NCBI RefSeq assembly: GCF_000350225.1
Contig: NW_005178556.1
Span: 1 to 28,521 of the forward strand
DNA: 28,521 nt
Source of the DNA: Chondrus crispus
Lineage: Eukaryota > Rhodophyta > Florideophyceae > Gigartinales > Gigartinaceae
Direction: 5' to 3'
In this document: one piece after another, positions 18,212-26,422 of the stretch
Numbering within the stretch: the first letter of the stretch is position 1
Layout: every line of letters starts with the position of its first letter
Program-made: the position numbers and the translations under genes
The notes under the pieces: generated by a model
Databases searched by the model: none
Seen by the model: the letters and a program-made list of their open reading frames with translations, nothing else
What the model was told of the DNA's origin: nothing

Positions 18212-18224
18212 CTGGGCCCATAAC
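18212..18224 (-). other. Primer binding site matching an initiator tRNA-Met half-molecule
   Basis: Directly after the 5' LTR the minus strand reads GTTATGGGCCCAG. Its complement CTGGGCCCATAAC is the anticodon stem-loop of eukaryotic initiator tRNA-Met from about nucleotide 27 to 39. Drosophila copia is known to prime from a tRNA-iMet fragment cut after nucleotide 39 rather than from the intact 3' end, and this site fits that mode with no gap from the LTR. Confidence 0.8.
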
Positions 18225-18510
18225 TGTGGGAGAACGGGAACGGTGAGGTTAGTAGTAGCCGCGCTCGTCGCACGCAGCGGCGGGGGAATGGAGTGGCGAG
18301 AGCGAGGGGGATGGGGATACTACGGATGTCGAGTCTCGAGACTTTTCGCCGGCGCTGTCGGAGGGTAGCAAGTTACCCCCGAGGGTCGGTCGGGATACCG
18401 CCCTCGGATTTTTATATATCCGGATTTCCCGCCGGCGCGTCGAACGGATAATTTCACTTTTTCCCAGATTTAGGGCTAACCAAATAAAGTGCAATTTCTA
18501 TCTTCCCACA
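18225..18510 (-). repeat. 5' LTR of the copia element
   Basis: 286 bp, three differences from 11105-11390. On the minus strand a TATA-like TATATAAAAA at 18409-18418 is the likely promoter of the element RNA. Confidence 0.95.
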
Positions 18511-18515
18511 AAACC
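18511..18515. repeat. Target-site duplication AAACC, right copy
   Basis: Identical to 11100-11104. Confidence 0.9.
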
Positions 18516-18527
18516 GGAATCCGGAAT

Positions 18528-18557
18528 GAGCTGGCTGTTCTAATTACAGGCCAGCTC
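18528..18557. repeat. 8-bp inverted repeat beside the copia insertion
   Basis: GAGCTGGC (18528-18535) and GCCAGCTC (18550-18557) are exact reverse complements separated by 14 bases. The right arm, read on the minus strand, also gives AAGAGC...CCTGTAAT, shared with 10971-10991 on the far side of the retrotransposon. Confidence 0.4.
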
Positions 18558-18698
18558 TTGATTATTTTAAACTACACCGTAGAAACTACATCTACAGAAA
18601 ACCGAGTTCGGAATTAGAATAGAACCAGACCAGCGGTCACACCACCGGATGTTGTGAGAATATGAATAGCCCAGATAATGCCATCGATTTTTGGTATA

Positions 18699-19297
18699 CA
18701 GGGGGTCCCACGCAATAGTGCTATACCGAAACAGACCTCAACATATGGCACTATTGCGTGAATGGCACTATACTGAAAGCGCCAAAACACAATCATTTAC
18801 ATACAGTTGTCAAACAGGACATGTCTTGTTTGAAGCGAGCGATCAGAGATGCCAGGCTTTGAAGCGGAATTCTACTGTACCTCTCAATAGGCGACAGCTG
18901 CGAACGTCCCTGCCTCCCCCCCTGTCCCCTCTCTCCTCCCTTGCACTCGCTCTACCCCTCCCCCCCTGCGGCGCCCCGCCCAGATGTTCTCTGCCGAAGT
19001 CAAGCAGCAGATTCCATGCCCGCTGTGACGAAGGAAGATGATACAGTAGCTCACGCCGTCGCCGTTTACTGGGGGGGACAGTGGCTTAAGTACTGTACTG
19101 AGAGAGTCTACTGTAAGAAGTGTATCATACGTCACCCGCTGTGCGTGATGCGGCGCTACGTGCTGTGCGACATGTGCAGCGGGCACACGTGTATGAACAC
19201 GTGTAGGAAGTATGATAACCGTGCCAAGGCGTTTTGCCTAGCACTAATGCGTGGGAAGCACTACTCAAAGTGGCACTATTGCGCGACCCCCCCCCTG
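18699..19297. mobile_element. 599-bp non-autonomous DNA transposon with TIRs and TA target duplication
   Basis: The left end begins CAGGGGGTC and continues to CGCAATAGTG at 18711-18720. The right end is CACTATTGCG (19274-19283) followed by CGAC, a C run and TG, so the ends are inverted copies of ~22-24 bases differing mainly in the length of the G/C run. TA flanks both ends (18697-18698 and 19298-19299), as for Tc1/mariner-type insertion. A third copy of the core, CACTATTGCGTG at 18749-18760, forms a perfect 12-bp inverted repeat with 18709-18720, like a subterminal transposase-binding site. The interior holds a short Cys-rich ORF but no transposase. Superfamily is inferred only from TA and the CAG start. 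Confidence 0.7.
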
Positions 19298-19324
19298 TAT
19301 TTTCATTCAAGCGGTTTGTATTAA
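19016..19324 (+). pseudogene. Cys-rich ORF inside the TIR element, possible transposase C-terminal remnant
   Basis: 102 codons from ATG 19016. The middle reads CKKC, seven residues, C, then RRYVLCDMCSGHTCMNTC, i.e. C-x2-C, then C-x2-C-x4-C-x3-C. This spacing resembles the cysteine-rich finger at the C-terminus of piggyBac-type transposases, although TA-flanked ends are not what piggyBac leaves (TTAA). The last ~9 codons come from the right terminal repeat and the flanking DNA, so the native end is not preserved. It could also be a captured fragment of a host zinc-finger gene. Confidence 0.35.
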
Positions 19325-19856
19325 CTGTACTTTGCAATAGCCGTCTTGCCCCCTTCCGTCACTGCAATTTAACCTAGTAAAGGATCTCTCTTCGACACCA
19401 TCTATACCGTACTCTTATTCCAGTTTTCAAGTTAGAGACAGTCCGCCTTCTTGTCTTGACGGCCTGCCTGCTTTGTCTCTCCACGAGGCTCTCATAGACC
19501 GAATGTAAAACAGTTTGCATTCTTGTCATATCATTTTCTTTTGAGCAGCTGTTCGAGGTGTTCGAGGTGTTAGCGGCGAAATACGCGGGGTTCCGTGCCA
19601 TAGACGAAAGCGAGGCTGGCAAGAGGAAATGCGAAAGCAATAGGGATGAAGTGATGGGTGAACGTGGTAGTTTCGTCTAACACAAGAGATTGGCGAATGC
19701 GGTCCTGGGGTGGACGGATGAACATAAAATTTCGCAATTGGACAAAAGATTGGCCTTCCTATTCCCAAAGTTTCATGACTCTCGACCAAACCGTCCCCTC
19801 CTTCCCATCCGCTGCAACGCACTCCACTACACCCCTGACACCAATTCCAATCCAAA
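19300..19856. other. Upstream region of the RPC7-like gene
   Basis: No gene is seen. A few CGAGGTGTTCGAGGTGTT-like short direct repeats occur near 19554-19570. Open frames on either strand here are short and partly overlap the start of the RPC7-like gene. Confidence 0.4.
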
Positions 19857-20618
19857 ATGCCGCCGCGCAGGGGCCGGGGCCGGGGCGGAATGTCACGGCA
19901 GCGCCCTCCCCAGGCCATTCGTGACGCGATGGCAGAGGTTGGGATGGGCTCGCTCAAGAACTATGAAGCGATCGTGAGAGCTTCTGCAAATGCCAACGCG
20001 GATGCGTCGCGAGCCTACTACCCTGCGCTCAAGGGGGACCGGAAAGTAGAGCCTATGAAGCTGATGCCGTCGGAGCAAGGGCTGGTGGCGCTGTATGAGG
20101 AAATGCGCAAGTCGATCGCGCGGTCGGCGCAGGCGATCAGGCCGCGCGTGGAAAGGAGAGAGAGCGGGCTAGTGGGAGAGCTGGAAAAACTGCGGAGGTT
20201 TTACTACAAGGAGAAAGCGGGGGGGATGTGTGAAGGGGGCGGCGAGAGTATATGGGAGTTGGATAAGGGGTGGGTAGTGCCGGAGCTGTTGCCGGCGGAG
20301 CTGAGGCCGAGAAGATTGAAGGAAGGGGGGAGTAGGAAGAGGAGACGGGTGGTGGTAGACGAGCAGGACGAGGAGGACATGGAAGCGTTTGAGGGGGCTA
20401 TGATGGGCGGCGAGCTGGGGGTGGAAGACGACGGGGATGCGGACGGGGGCCAGGGGGAGAGAAAGGAGGGTGAGGCGGAAGTAGAGGTACAGGATACGGC
20501 GCGGCTGGAGGAGGATGAGGATCTGGAGTTGGGCGCGGATTATCAGACGGGGACTAGGTTTGATGACGATGATGGGTACGAGGAGAATGATAGCGGTGCG
20601 GAGGAGGCTACGTATTAA
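19857..20618 (+). CDS. RNA polymerase III subunit RPC7-like (POLR3G/Rpc31 family)
   Basis: 253 residues, intronless. It starts MPPRRGRGRGGMSR, the Arg/Gly-rich start seen in RPC7 proteins. A conserved-looking middle follows (YYPALKGDRKVEPMKLMPSE, residues ~53-72; WVVPELLPAELRPRRLK ~140-156), then a long acidic tail. The end, GYEENDSGAEEATY, matches the family's acidic C-terminus finishing in D/E-E-A-T-Y/F. RPC7 is part of the RPC3-RPC6-RPC7 heterotrimer of Pol III, which acts in the nucleus in promoter opening at tRNA and 5S genes. The family is poorly conserved outside these segments, so the call rests on architecture and the C-terminal motif. It stands alone, with 346 bases to the next gene on the same strand. 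Confidence 0.7.
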   Translation: MPPRRGRGRGGMSRQRPPQAIRDAMAEVGMGSLKNYEAIVRASANANADASRAYYPALKGDRKVEPMKLMPSEQGLVALYEEMRKSIARSAQAIRPRVERRESGLVGELEKLRRFYYKEKAGGMCEGGGESIWELDKGWVVPELLPAELRPRRLKEGGSRKRRRVVVDEQDEEDMEAFEGAMMGGELGVEDDGDADGGQGERKEGEAEVEVQDTARLEEDEDLELGADYQTGTRFDDDDGYEENDSGAEEATY

Positions 20619-20964
20619 CACTCAATGAAATCGTTGGGACTAAAGCTACGTTTGCTGGTTCAAGGATGGATAGTATCAAAGCTAATGCTTTCATTGTTCT
20701 GCCTCAAGGGTGCCTTCGGCGACGTTGTAGATATCTATGATGATATCGTGCGGCATGTACTGGCCAACGTCACCGATTAGTGTTTTATTTCCTTATGCAC
20801 AGGGAGCGAGAAAAGGCCGAAAACAGCCGCTTTCGCAGGAGCAATGCCACTGTGATTGGTCTCTTCCCTCCGTCTAATGGATCAAACTCCGCCCCCTCTT
20901 ACCCCCGCCGTCGTCCATATCCGCCACTCCTTGACCCCCTTCCACCCTTTCGCATCTCCTCTCC
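20619..20964. other. Intergenic region before the TTC27-like gene
   Basis: No gene is seen. The last 120 bases are pyrimidine-rich (CCCCCTCTTACCCCCGCC and similar), which is common in TATA-less promoters; no TATA box was found near the start at 20965. Confidence 0.4.
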
Positions 20965-23784
20965 ATGGCTACCCTCGCCGCATTCGAGCGCCTGCTCCTG
21001 CTGGGTGACTCAGCTGCCCTCTCATCCCACAAGCACCCCGTGGCCGCCGCCATCGCCCGCGGAGACTACACTTTCTTGAGCGGCACTGCGGACACTCCCG
21101 CCGCTCGTCTCGCGCACCATTTGGTCTCGCTCCCGCCAGCCCAACCCCCCACTATGCTCCTCGAGCATCTCCGTGCCGCCGCCGGGGGCAGTCTCCCGCA
21201 TCTGCGCACCATCTACGTCGCGGGCGTTGGCCTGCTCAACGCCTTCGTCTCTGCAAACTGGGCCGGGCCCCCCTCTTCCGCCAGCGTAACAGCTGCCGAT
21301 GCTGACGCAGCCCTTCTCCTCGCCAGGAACGGAGAGGATGTGGCGCGTCCTGCGAGGCAGCTTGCGTGGCTCCGCGCTGCGAGACGCATTCTAGTCGATG
21401 CCGTTAGCGAGTTGGTCAGAGCTGGCGCCACGCTCGCGCCATGGTGGGCTGCGAGAGTAGTGCTTGCGCAGCAGGGCGTGTTGTTCGGGCCGGCGCCGGA
21501 TTTAGGCTACGAGATATTCACTTTGTTCGGACGGTTTTTGGGAGGCGAAGTTGCCCAGGCGAGGGAGCTGTACGCAGATACTGTTCAGGTTGGTGCTGGG
21601 GATGATGCGGGAGATGAAGAGGACGACTGGATGCCGATACCTGCAGCGATTGGTGGGGAGATCCGTGACGAGGAGGACGATTTCTTACAAGTATTGGACG
21701 AGGGTGAGGCCGCCGATCGTGCGTTACTGGTGTTGGCCTATCTGGAGTTGGCGCTGGCGCAGAGGGCGTACTATGATGGAGATGGAGCGCTGGAGAGCCT
21801 GAAGAAGGCTTGTAAGTATGAAGGAATTGCTTTTCGGATATCGGGGGAGATGGGGTTAAGGACCAGGTTTCAGACAAAGGCCACTGCACAGTTGATCGCG
21901 CGCGCTTTTGGGATTGAGGGGGTGGGGTCAGGGGAGGATGTCATGCATTTCGGCGTGCGATTTCCATGTGTGACGGGCAAGGAAGGGAAGACTGGGGATA
22001 AAAATGACTTGGGTCATAGTGGGAGCTTGCCTTTGCCCAAGAATGTGCCTGTGAATGATAGCGACGTGTTGGGCTACATTCAACTGACTGGGGATAAGGA
22101 GTCTGTCGTCACAGCGTCTGATGCGGGAAACGAAAGTGATGATGAAGAAGAGCAAGTGACGTTGGCGGAGGAGAAGGAACATCTCTCGCCGATCCAGCAG
22201 GCTTTGGCTCTGGGGAAAGCCGCCGTTGTTCGGGCCCGCAATGCGTCCCACATATTGACGAAAGAGGAGATGGCACCATACGTGAACCTTGTTATTCAGA
22301 ACAGGACGAGCCCGCTTGGAACGAGTAGTATTGTGCAAGTGCGGGCGCTCATGCTGCGCGTGAAGTTTGAGCGCGAGCGTGGGAGGTACTTAGAGCGATG
22401 CATGTCGCAACTGGAGGAGATAGCACGGTTTGTGGATGACCCGATTGCGTCAATGGATGAAGATGGTAGGCATGCAGCTGTGGCAGAGCGGAACATGCTC
22501 CTGTTCGCATCTGCTGTGCCAACGCGATGGGAGTTGAAGAAGGAGCTCGCCATTTCATTTGGAAGGATAGGGCTTGTCAAATCAGCCATGGAGATTTTCG
22601 AGAAGCTCGAATACTGGGATGAGCTTGTTGATTGCCATCGCCTGATTGGCAACCTTGGTCATGCTGAGGCTCTAGTTCGTGAGCAGCTGGACCTACTCGA
22701 CCGAGCAGTGGTGGAGGACGGGATGCCAGGTGAGGCTGAGATTGCCTCTGGGGTTTTGAATTTTGGTGCGAAGGGAGCTGTCCATGCTCGTGCTGCCCGA
22801 CGGCCTCGCCTCCTTTGCGTCCTTGGAGATGTCACGAGGAACAAGGAGCATTTCGAAACGGCATGGACGGAGAGTGGGGGCAAGTATGCGCGAGCGAAAC
22901 GGGCTCTTGGGAGAATGTCTGTCGAAGCTGAGCAATGGGAGGATGCTGTGGGTCATTTTAAACAAGCCTTAGATATCAACTCTCTCTTCCCGGACGTTTG
23001 GTTTACTTACGGATGTGCTGCCATTCAAATACAAAACATGAAGGTCGCTGCGCATGCCTTTACGCGCGTAGTCCAGCAAACACCCGAACATGGAGAAGCG
23101 TGGAACAACCTCGCTCGCGTGCTTCATGAGATCGGAAAAAAGAAGGAAGCACTCAAGGCCTTGTCCGAGGCAGCTAGGAGAAAACGAGATTCGTGGCATA
23201 TATGGGAGAACATGCTCATGCTCGCGACGGAAATCCGTGCAAGCCCGGAAATAGTGCGAGCAATGGAAGTGCTTCTTCAACTGCGGGGCAAAGATGGCAT
23301 TGTGGTTGAATCGATTGGGGTTGCCGTCGCTGAAGTAATTCGCATGATGGAGTCAGATGACATAGAAGACAAGGCTCACGTTGGTCCCGTATGCCGAAAA
23401 CTGCTAAAGGTCCTCGGTCATTCTACAACCCTTGTTTCGACCAATCCTTCGATTTGGGCAGCATACGCGCAGCTCCACGAACTTGTCCCAGTAGATGGGG
23501 GGAAGCAAAAGGCGTTCGACTGTCGGTTGAAGCAGGTGCGATCTCTTGTTGCACAAGATAAATGGAAATCGGAGCTCCGAGGCTTTAGGCACATGGCCCT
23601 CGCGTCAGACTCTTTGGTACGGGACGCGATACTCTCTGAAAACAGCCTCAACTTGAGGGCAGCCCGTCTACACTTGACAAGCGTAATTGAGCAAACCTCA
23701 GCAGACTTCTTGCAGGATGAGGGCTTTTCTAGGCTGCAGGCAGCTAAACGGTCCTTGGCAAATGTCCAAGTCGCGAATAATTGA
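20965..23784 (+). CDS. TTC27: TTC27 / EMW1-like tetratricopeptide-repeat protein
   Basis: 939 residues, intronless, about the length of TTC27/Emw1 proteins. ATG 20965 lies in CTCCATGGC, a good context. The N-terminal ~200 residues are Ala/Leu-rich helices; acidic loops lie at ~210-240 and ~385-400. Family-specific segments are VQVRALMLRVKFERERGRY (~458), WELKKELAISFGRIGLVKSAMEIFEKLEYWDEL (~515-550) and RPRLLCVLGDVT with FETAW (~610-635). The TPR array at ~640-760 includes VWFTYGCAAIQ, GEAWNNLARVLHEIGKKKEALKALSEA and WHIWENM. The protein acts in the cytoplasm or nucleus as a scaffold; the yeast homologue is essential and linked to cell-wall integrity and RNA polymerase/ribosome-related assembly, but its exact job is not settled. 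It converges on the RBMX2-like gene with an 80-base gap. Confidence 0.9.
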   Translation: MATLAAFERLLLLGDSAALSSHKHPVAAAIARGDYTFLSGTADTPAARLAHHLVSLPPAQPPTMLLEHLRAAAGGSLPHLRTIYVAGVGLLNAFVSANWAGPPSSASVTAADADAALLLARNGEDVARPARQLAWLRAARRILVDAVSELVRAGATLAPWWAARVVLAQQGVLFGPAPDLGYEIFTLFGRFLGGEVAQARELYADTVQVGAGDDAGDEEDDWMPIPAAIGGEIRDEEDDFLQVLDEGEAADRALLVLAYLELALAQRAYYDGDGALESLKKACKYEGIAFRISGEMGLRTRFQTKATAQLIARAFGIEGVGSGEDVMHFGVRFPCVTGKEGKTGDKNDLGHSGSLPLPKNVPVNDSDVLGYIQLTGDKESVVTASDAGNESDDEEEQVTLAEEKEHLSPIQQALALGKAAVVRARNASHILTKEEMAPYVNLVIQNRTSPLGTSSIVQVRALMLRVKFERERGRYLERCMSQLEEIARFVDDPIASMDEDGRHAAVAERNMLLFASAVPTRWELKKELAISFGRIGLVKSAMEIFEKLEYWDELVDCHRLIGNLGHAEALVREQLDLLDRAVVEDGMPGEAEIASGVLNFGAKGAVHARAARRPRLLCVLGDVTRNKEHFETAWTESGGKYARAKRALGRMSVEAEQWEDAVGHFKQALDINSLFPDVWFTYGCAAIQIQNMKVAAHAFTRVVQQTPEHGEAWNNLARVLHEIGKKKEALKALSEAARRKRDSWHIWENMLMLATEIRASPEIVRAMEVLLQLRGKDGIVVESIGVAVAEVIRMMESDDIEDKAHVGPVCRKLLKVLGHSTTLVSTNPSIWAAYAQLHELVPVDGGKQKAFDCRLKQVRSLVAQDKWKSELRGFRHMALASDSLVRDAILSENSLNLRAARLHLTSVIEQTSADFLQDEGFSRLQAAKRSLANVQVANN

Positions 23785-23864
23785 GATTTGTGGCCCTCAC
23801 ATAAATAGTTTAACTAACTGATGAAGACATCGGCGTTATGGCGCGAAATGCCATTGCTTTTCGG

Positions 23865-24686
23865 TTACCGCTCTCCTTCACGCTCTGCTCTCCTTCGCTT
23901 CCGTTCTTCCCGAAGTTTGGCACGTTCAGCTTTTCGGGCCCGTCGTTCTTCCTTATGTCTTCTCTTTTCAATGCGAGATTCCGATACTCTTGCATGCCTT
24001 GTCTCACGGTTTACCTCGCCATTGGGGGGTTGAACATTTGCTTCTCGGTCGATCGAATTGTCGAGGTCGTGTCCGTCCCTCTGGACTGCGGGGTGCCCCT
24101 TATCGCTCCTCCGTCGCTGTCTTTTACGCTCTTCCCTCTCACGTTTTTTATTCATGGCTTGCCACCTCTCAAAGACGGCTCTCTCTCGGCGATCTTCCTT
24201 CTCTGTTTCCTTTTTGACAACTGCAGTGATCTCATTCGCATTGCTTTCATTGGTTGCCGGGCGACCGCTCGGACGGGAGCTATCTTCAGCCCTAAGCTGT
24301 GGCGGTGTTGTATCAATTATGCCCCGACCTGGCTCATTTGGGATTTTAAAGTCTTCGGCATGGTCGACGCGCAATGTGCGACCGCCCACCTCAGTACCTG
24401 TGAAATTATCGACTGCCAGGACGGCGCTTCTTGGGTCGTGATATTTTAGAAAGGCGAACCCGCGCGACTTGCCCGTGTCTGCTTCACGCACGAGATTGAC
24501 AAGGACAACGATACCGAATTGCTCAAACATAGCTAGTAGGTCACCCTCGGTGAGTGCTGTGGGTAGACCGCCGACGTAGATGAACGGACAGGACTCGTAT
24601 TTCTGGTGCCATGAGGCGCTTGTGCCGGCGATGCCCTCTTCGAGTTCTGTCTCGTTTAGCTTTCGTATGGCTTCCACTTTCTTCAT
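23865..24686 (-). CDS. RBMX2: RBMX2 / IST3 (Snu17)-like RNA-binding protein of the RES complex
   Basis: 273 residues, intronless, from ATG 24686. The N-terminus NETELEEGIAGTSASWHQKYESCPFIYVGGLP is the family's lead-in to a single RRM. RNP2 is FIYVGGL (~35-41), RNP1 is KSRGFAFLKY (~73-82), and the domain ends at ~112 with TLRVDHAEDFKIP. The rest is a long Arg/Lys/Glu-rich helix. In yeast and animals the protein is the core of the RES complex (with Bud13 and Pml1), which joins the activated spliceosome and supports splicing and nuclear retention of pre-mRNA. The gene is itself intronless. Its 3' end faces the TTC27-like gene. The RRM plus the N-terminal signature make the family call strong. 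Confidence 0.88.
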   Translation of the reverse strand: MKKVEAIRKLNETELEEGIAGTSASWHQKYESCPFIYVGGLPTALTEGDLLAMFEQFGIVVLVNLVREADTGKSRGFAFLKYHDPRSAVLAVDNFTGTEVGGRTLRVDHAEDFKIPNEPGRGIIDTTPPQLRAEDSSRPSGRPATNESNANEITAVVKKETEKEDRRERAVFERWQAMNKKREREERKRQRRRSDKGHPAVQRDGHDLDNSIDREANVQPPNGEVNRETRHARVSESRIEKRRHKEERRARKAERAKLREERKRRRAEREGER

Positions 24687-25584
24687 GCTGACATTGAGTG
24701 GGGGTTGGGGATACGGCGACCCAACACAGCAATGGTGACTGTGCTTGCTGCACGGCGGAGCCAGTCGCGGCTAGAGACGATTACGTGCGGAAGAAAGCGA
24801 CTGGCTCGCACCAACCTTCTAATTAGGATGAGGGATCAAAGAAAACCGCACATTTTTTCCCACAAAACATGATTTCCTCAATGTGGCTCATGTTTCCGCT
24901 CCGCCGACCGAGCCGACGTGGGTCTGTTTCGGCGAGGCACTCCTCGTGCCTCAACATAAGCTTGCCGTCCCATCTACACGTGCACATATACTACGCACTA
25001 TATTTGGTACAACATATGCACGGTACACTATTTATTTGTACGGAAGGCAGCAAGGATATGATGGCATGGTTTACAAGACGTCAACCCTCTGCAACAATAT
25101 ATATTCATTTGTAAACGGCCTTGCGAGAAGAAAACAAGCTCACCTTATAAAAGCAAAGGGTTTGCATCGTATTTGCACATGCTTGTATTTGCACTTCCGT
25201 ACCGTGCAGTCAAAAATCTCCAAGATAAGCCTGAGAGAAACGACGACATAAATCACCATCGCTTTTTGGCTCAAAGGATAATGTCAGTGTGCCTCTTTGA
25301 ATTTGTTTCCGCTCTACGATAGGACCCATTTGATTAGATTAGAGGCAAGTCATCATACGGACTACACGGTCTTGTCAATGCCACGTTAGGTTAAGTTGTA
25401 TGCCACAAGAGGTGCCCTAGGCTCGTCTCGAGAGCAGTCTTGTGCCACTCTTGCGCATCTGTGAACATGAATTGATGTGGTGCGTTTTCATCCCGCGAAA
25501 GGAGCGAATGGAAAAAAGTACAGAGCCCCTTATAGAGGGCGCGCGCGTAAAAGCCAGACAGGATAGTGTCCACATTATTCATGC
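24687..25584. other. Intergenic region upstream of the RBMX2-like gene
   Basis: About 900 bases with no gene I can support. It holds the RBMX2 promoter side (with the inverted repeat at 24758-24807) and the 3' flank of the NDUFAF3-like gene. Plus-strand frames at 24869-25251 have no family-like pattern. Confidence 0.4.
24758..24807. repeat. 11-bp perfect inverted repeat in the RBMX2 promoter region
   Basis: GAGCCAGTCGC (24758-24768) and GCGACTGGCTC (24797-24807) are exact reverse complements with 28 bases between. They lie 72-121 bases upstream of the RBMX2-like start codon. This may be a paired binding site or a hairpin in the 5' leader; no known factor is recognised. Confidence 0.5.
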
Positions 25585-26249
25585 TCATTGGTCCGACAAT
25601 CTGTATGCAGGAGGAAGTAGAGCTGCCGAGACGTTTCGTGATTCTTCGTTAAGGACATTAAAGGTATGGCAAGCATTTTTCGTATCCATCGACTCTACGT
25701 TCACTCGAATATCGCGAAACCACATTCGAAGCTCTGGCGAAAGCGGCTGTACTCACCCAATGCTCATCGTTCATATATGTTAGAATTTTGCATCCCCTGT
25801 GCATACAGAAAAGTTCTTTCGCAAAAGATGAATACAAAACTTACCACCAACTCCGCACCAGTGCCAACGATAACAACATCAGGTCGCGGAACAATGAGCT
25901 GGACCAATGCGAACGCATCCGAGGTAATATCTGCCATGCTGTTGACGTTCCACAGCGTTGAGAACTTGGGCATGATCAGGACAGACCCCAATACTCGCAC
26001 ACCAGAGATTGTGAAGGACGATGCCCCAAAGGCTTCAATCACCGCTCGCTTCTCGCTCTCTGGTCCCAAAGCATCCTTGGTAAGATCTAGTCCGAGCGCG
26101 TCGAAAGGAGACGATGGTGGCTTCGGTGCGGCTGCGTGCAGAGAGGGTTTCGGCACAGCATTAACTCCAATTTTTTGCTGTGGTGGCGGCCGCGTCGAGA
26201 AGCTGCGCTGGACAGCCCGGGACAAGTTGTGAAGTCGACTAATAGCCAT
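25585..26249 (-). CDS. NDUFAF3: NDUFAF3-like mitochondrial complex I assembly factor (DUF498/Mth938 family), two exons
   Basis: Exon 1 is 26249-25845 (135 codons) and exon 2 is 25746-25585 (53 codons plus TGA), giving 188 residues. The N-terminus MAISRLHNLSRAVQRSFSTRP, basic with Ser/Thr, is a mitochondrial targeting peptide. The mature part has the family pattern: FTISGVRVLGSVLIMP, W-N-V, DITSDAFALVQLIVPRPDVVIVGTGAEL, then in exon 2 PLSPELRMWF, VNVESMDTKNACHTFNVL and ESRNVSAALLPP. NDUFAF3 works with NDUFAF4 in assembling the membrane-associated Q-module of respiratory complex I at the matrix side. A single-exon reading would stop soon after GTGAELV; exon 2 restores the conserved C-terminus exactly in phase. 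Its start lies 173 bases from the oppositely oriented ASNSD1-like gene. Confidence 0.9.
25747..25844 (-). other. Intron of the NDUFAF3-like gene (98 bp)
   Basis: On the minus strand the donor GTG|GTAAGT starts at 25844 and the acceptor GAGTACAG|CCG ends at 25747. Both junctions are phase 0. The two conserved halves of the protein lie on either side, which makes this splice assignment firm. Confidence 0.85.
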
Positions 26250-26422
26250 TTTGCTTTGAAGTCGGCTGCGAGGAGATACGAAAGCCGAATCTTTGTTTGG
26301 ACTCGCACACCACTACGCGAAATGCTGGCATTTGGCTTGTGAGCGTTACAAGCAATTTGGGAAAAACAGTGCCCAAAAATAAATGTCTCCTCCGCCCAAC
26401 GTCGGCTGCGACAAATGTAGGC
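26250..26422. promoter_or_regulatory. Shared divergent promoter of NDUFAF3-like and ASNSD1-like genes
   Basis: Only 173 bases separate the two start codons, so both promoters must lie within or overlap this stretch. No TATA box is seen near either start at the expected distance. Co-regulation is inference. Confidence 0.4.

Larger units (their letters stand above)
11105..18510 (-). mobile_element. Full-length Ty1/copia LTR retrotransposon, 7406 bp, with antisense ORF
   Basis: The element is bounded by two 286-bp LTRs starting TGTGGGA and ending TCCCACA, with a 5-bp AAACC duplication outside. Sense genes read on the minus strand in the order gag, protease, integrase, reverse transcriptase/RNase H, which is Ty1/copia order (integrase before RT). 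A primer binding site follows the 5' LTR and a short purine-rich tract precedes the 3' LTR. LTRs differ at three sites (11123/18243, 11202/18322, 11210/18330), about 1%, so insertion is recent. The sense frames are nevertheless broken in several places. About 1.8 kb between the RT stop and the 3' LTR carries a 412-codon ORF on the opposite strand. The RT/INT sequence style may fit the aquatic copia groups described from crustaceans and red algae, but a tree would be needed. Confidence 0.95.

Noticed and set aside
20169..20621. 150-codon frame antisense to the RPC7-like gene
   Set aside because: Leu/Pro/Arg-rich reading that mirrors the acidic, purine-rich coding strand; a shadow frame.
26297..26422. 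Upstream extension of the ASNSD1-like frame
   Set aside because: It starts at TTG, and the enzyme needs Cys directly after the initiator Met, which ATG 26423 provides.
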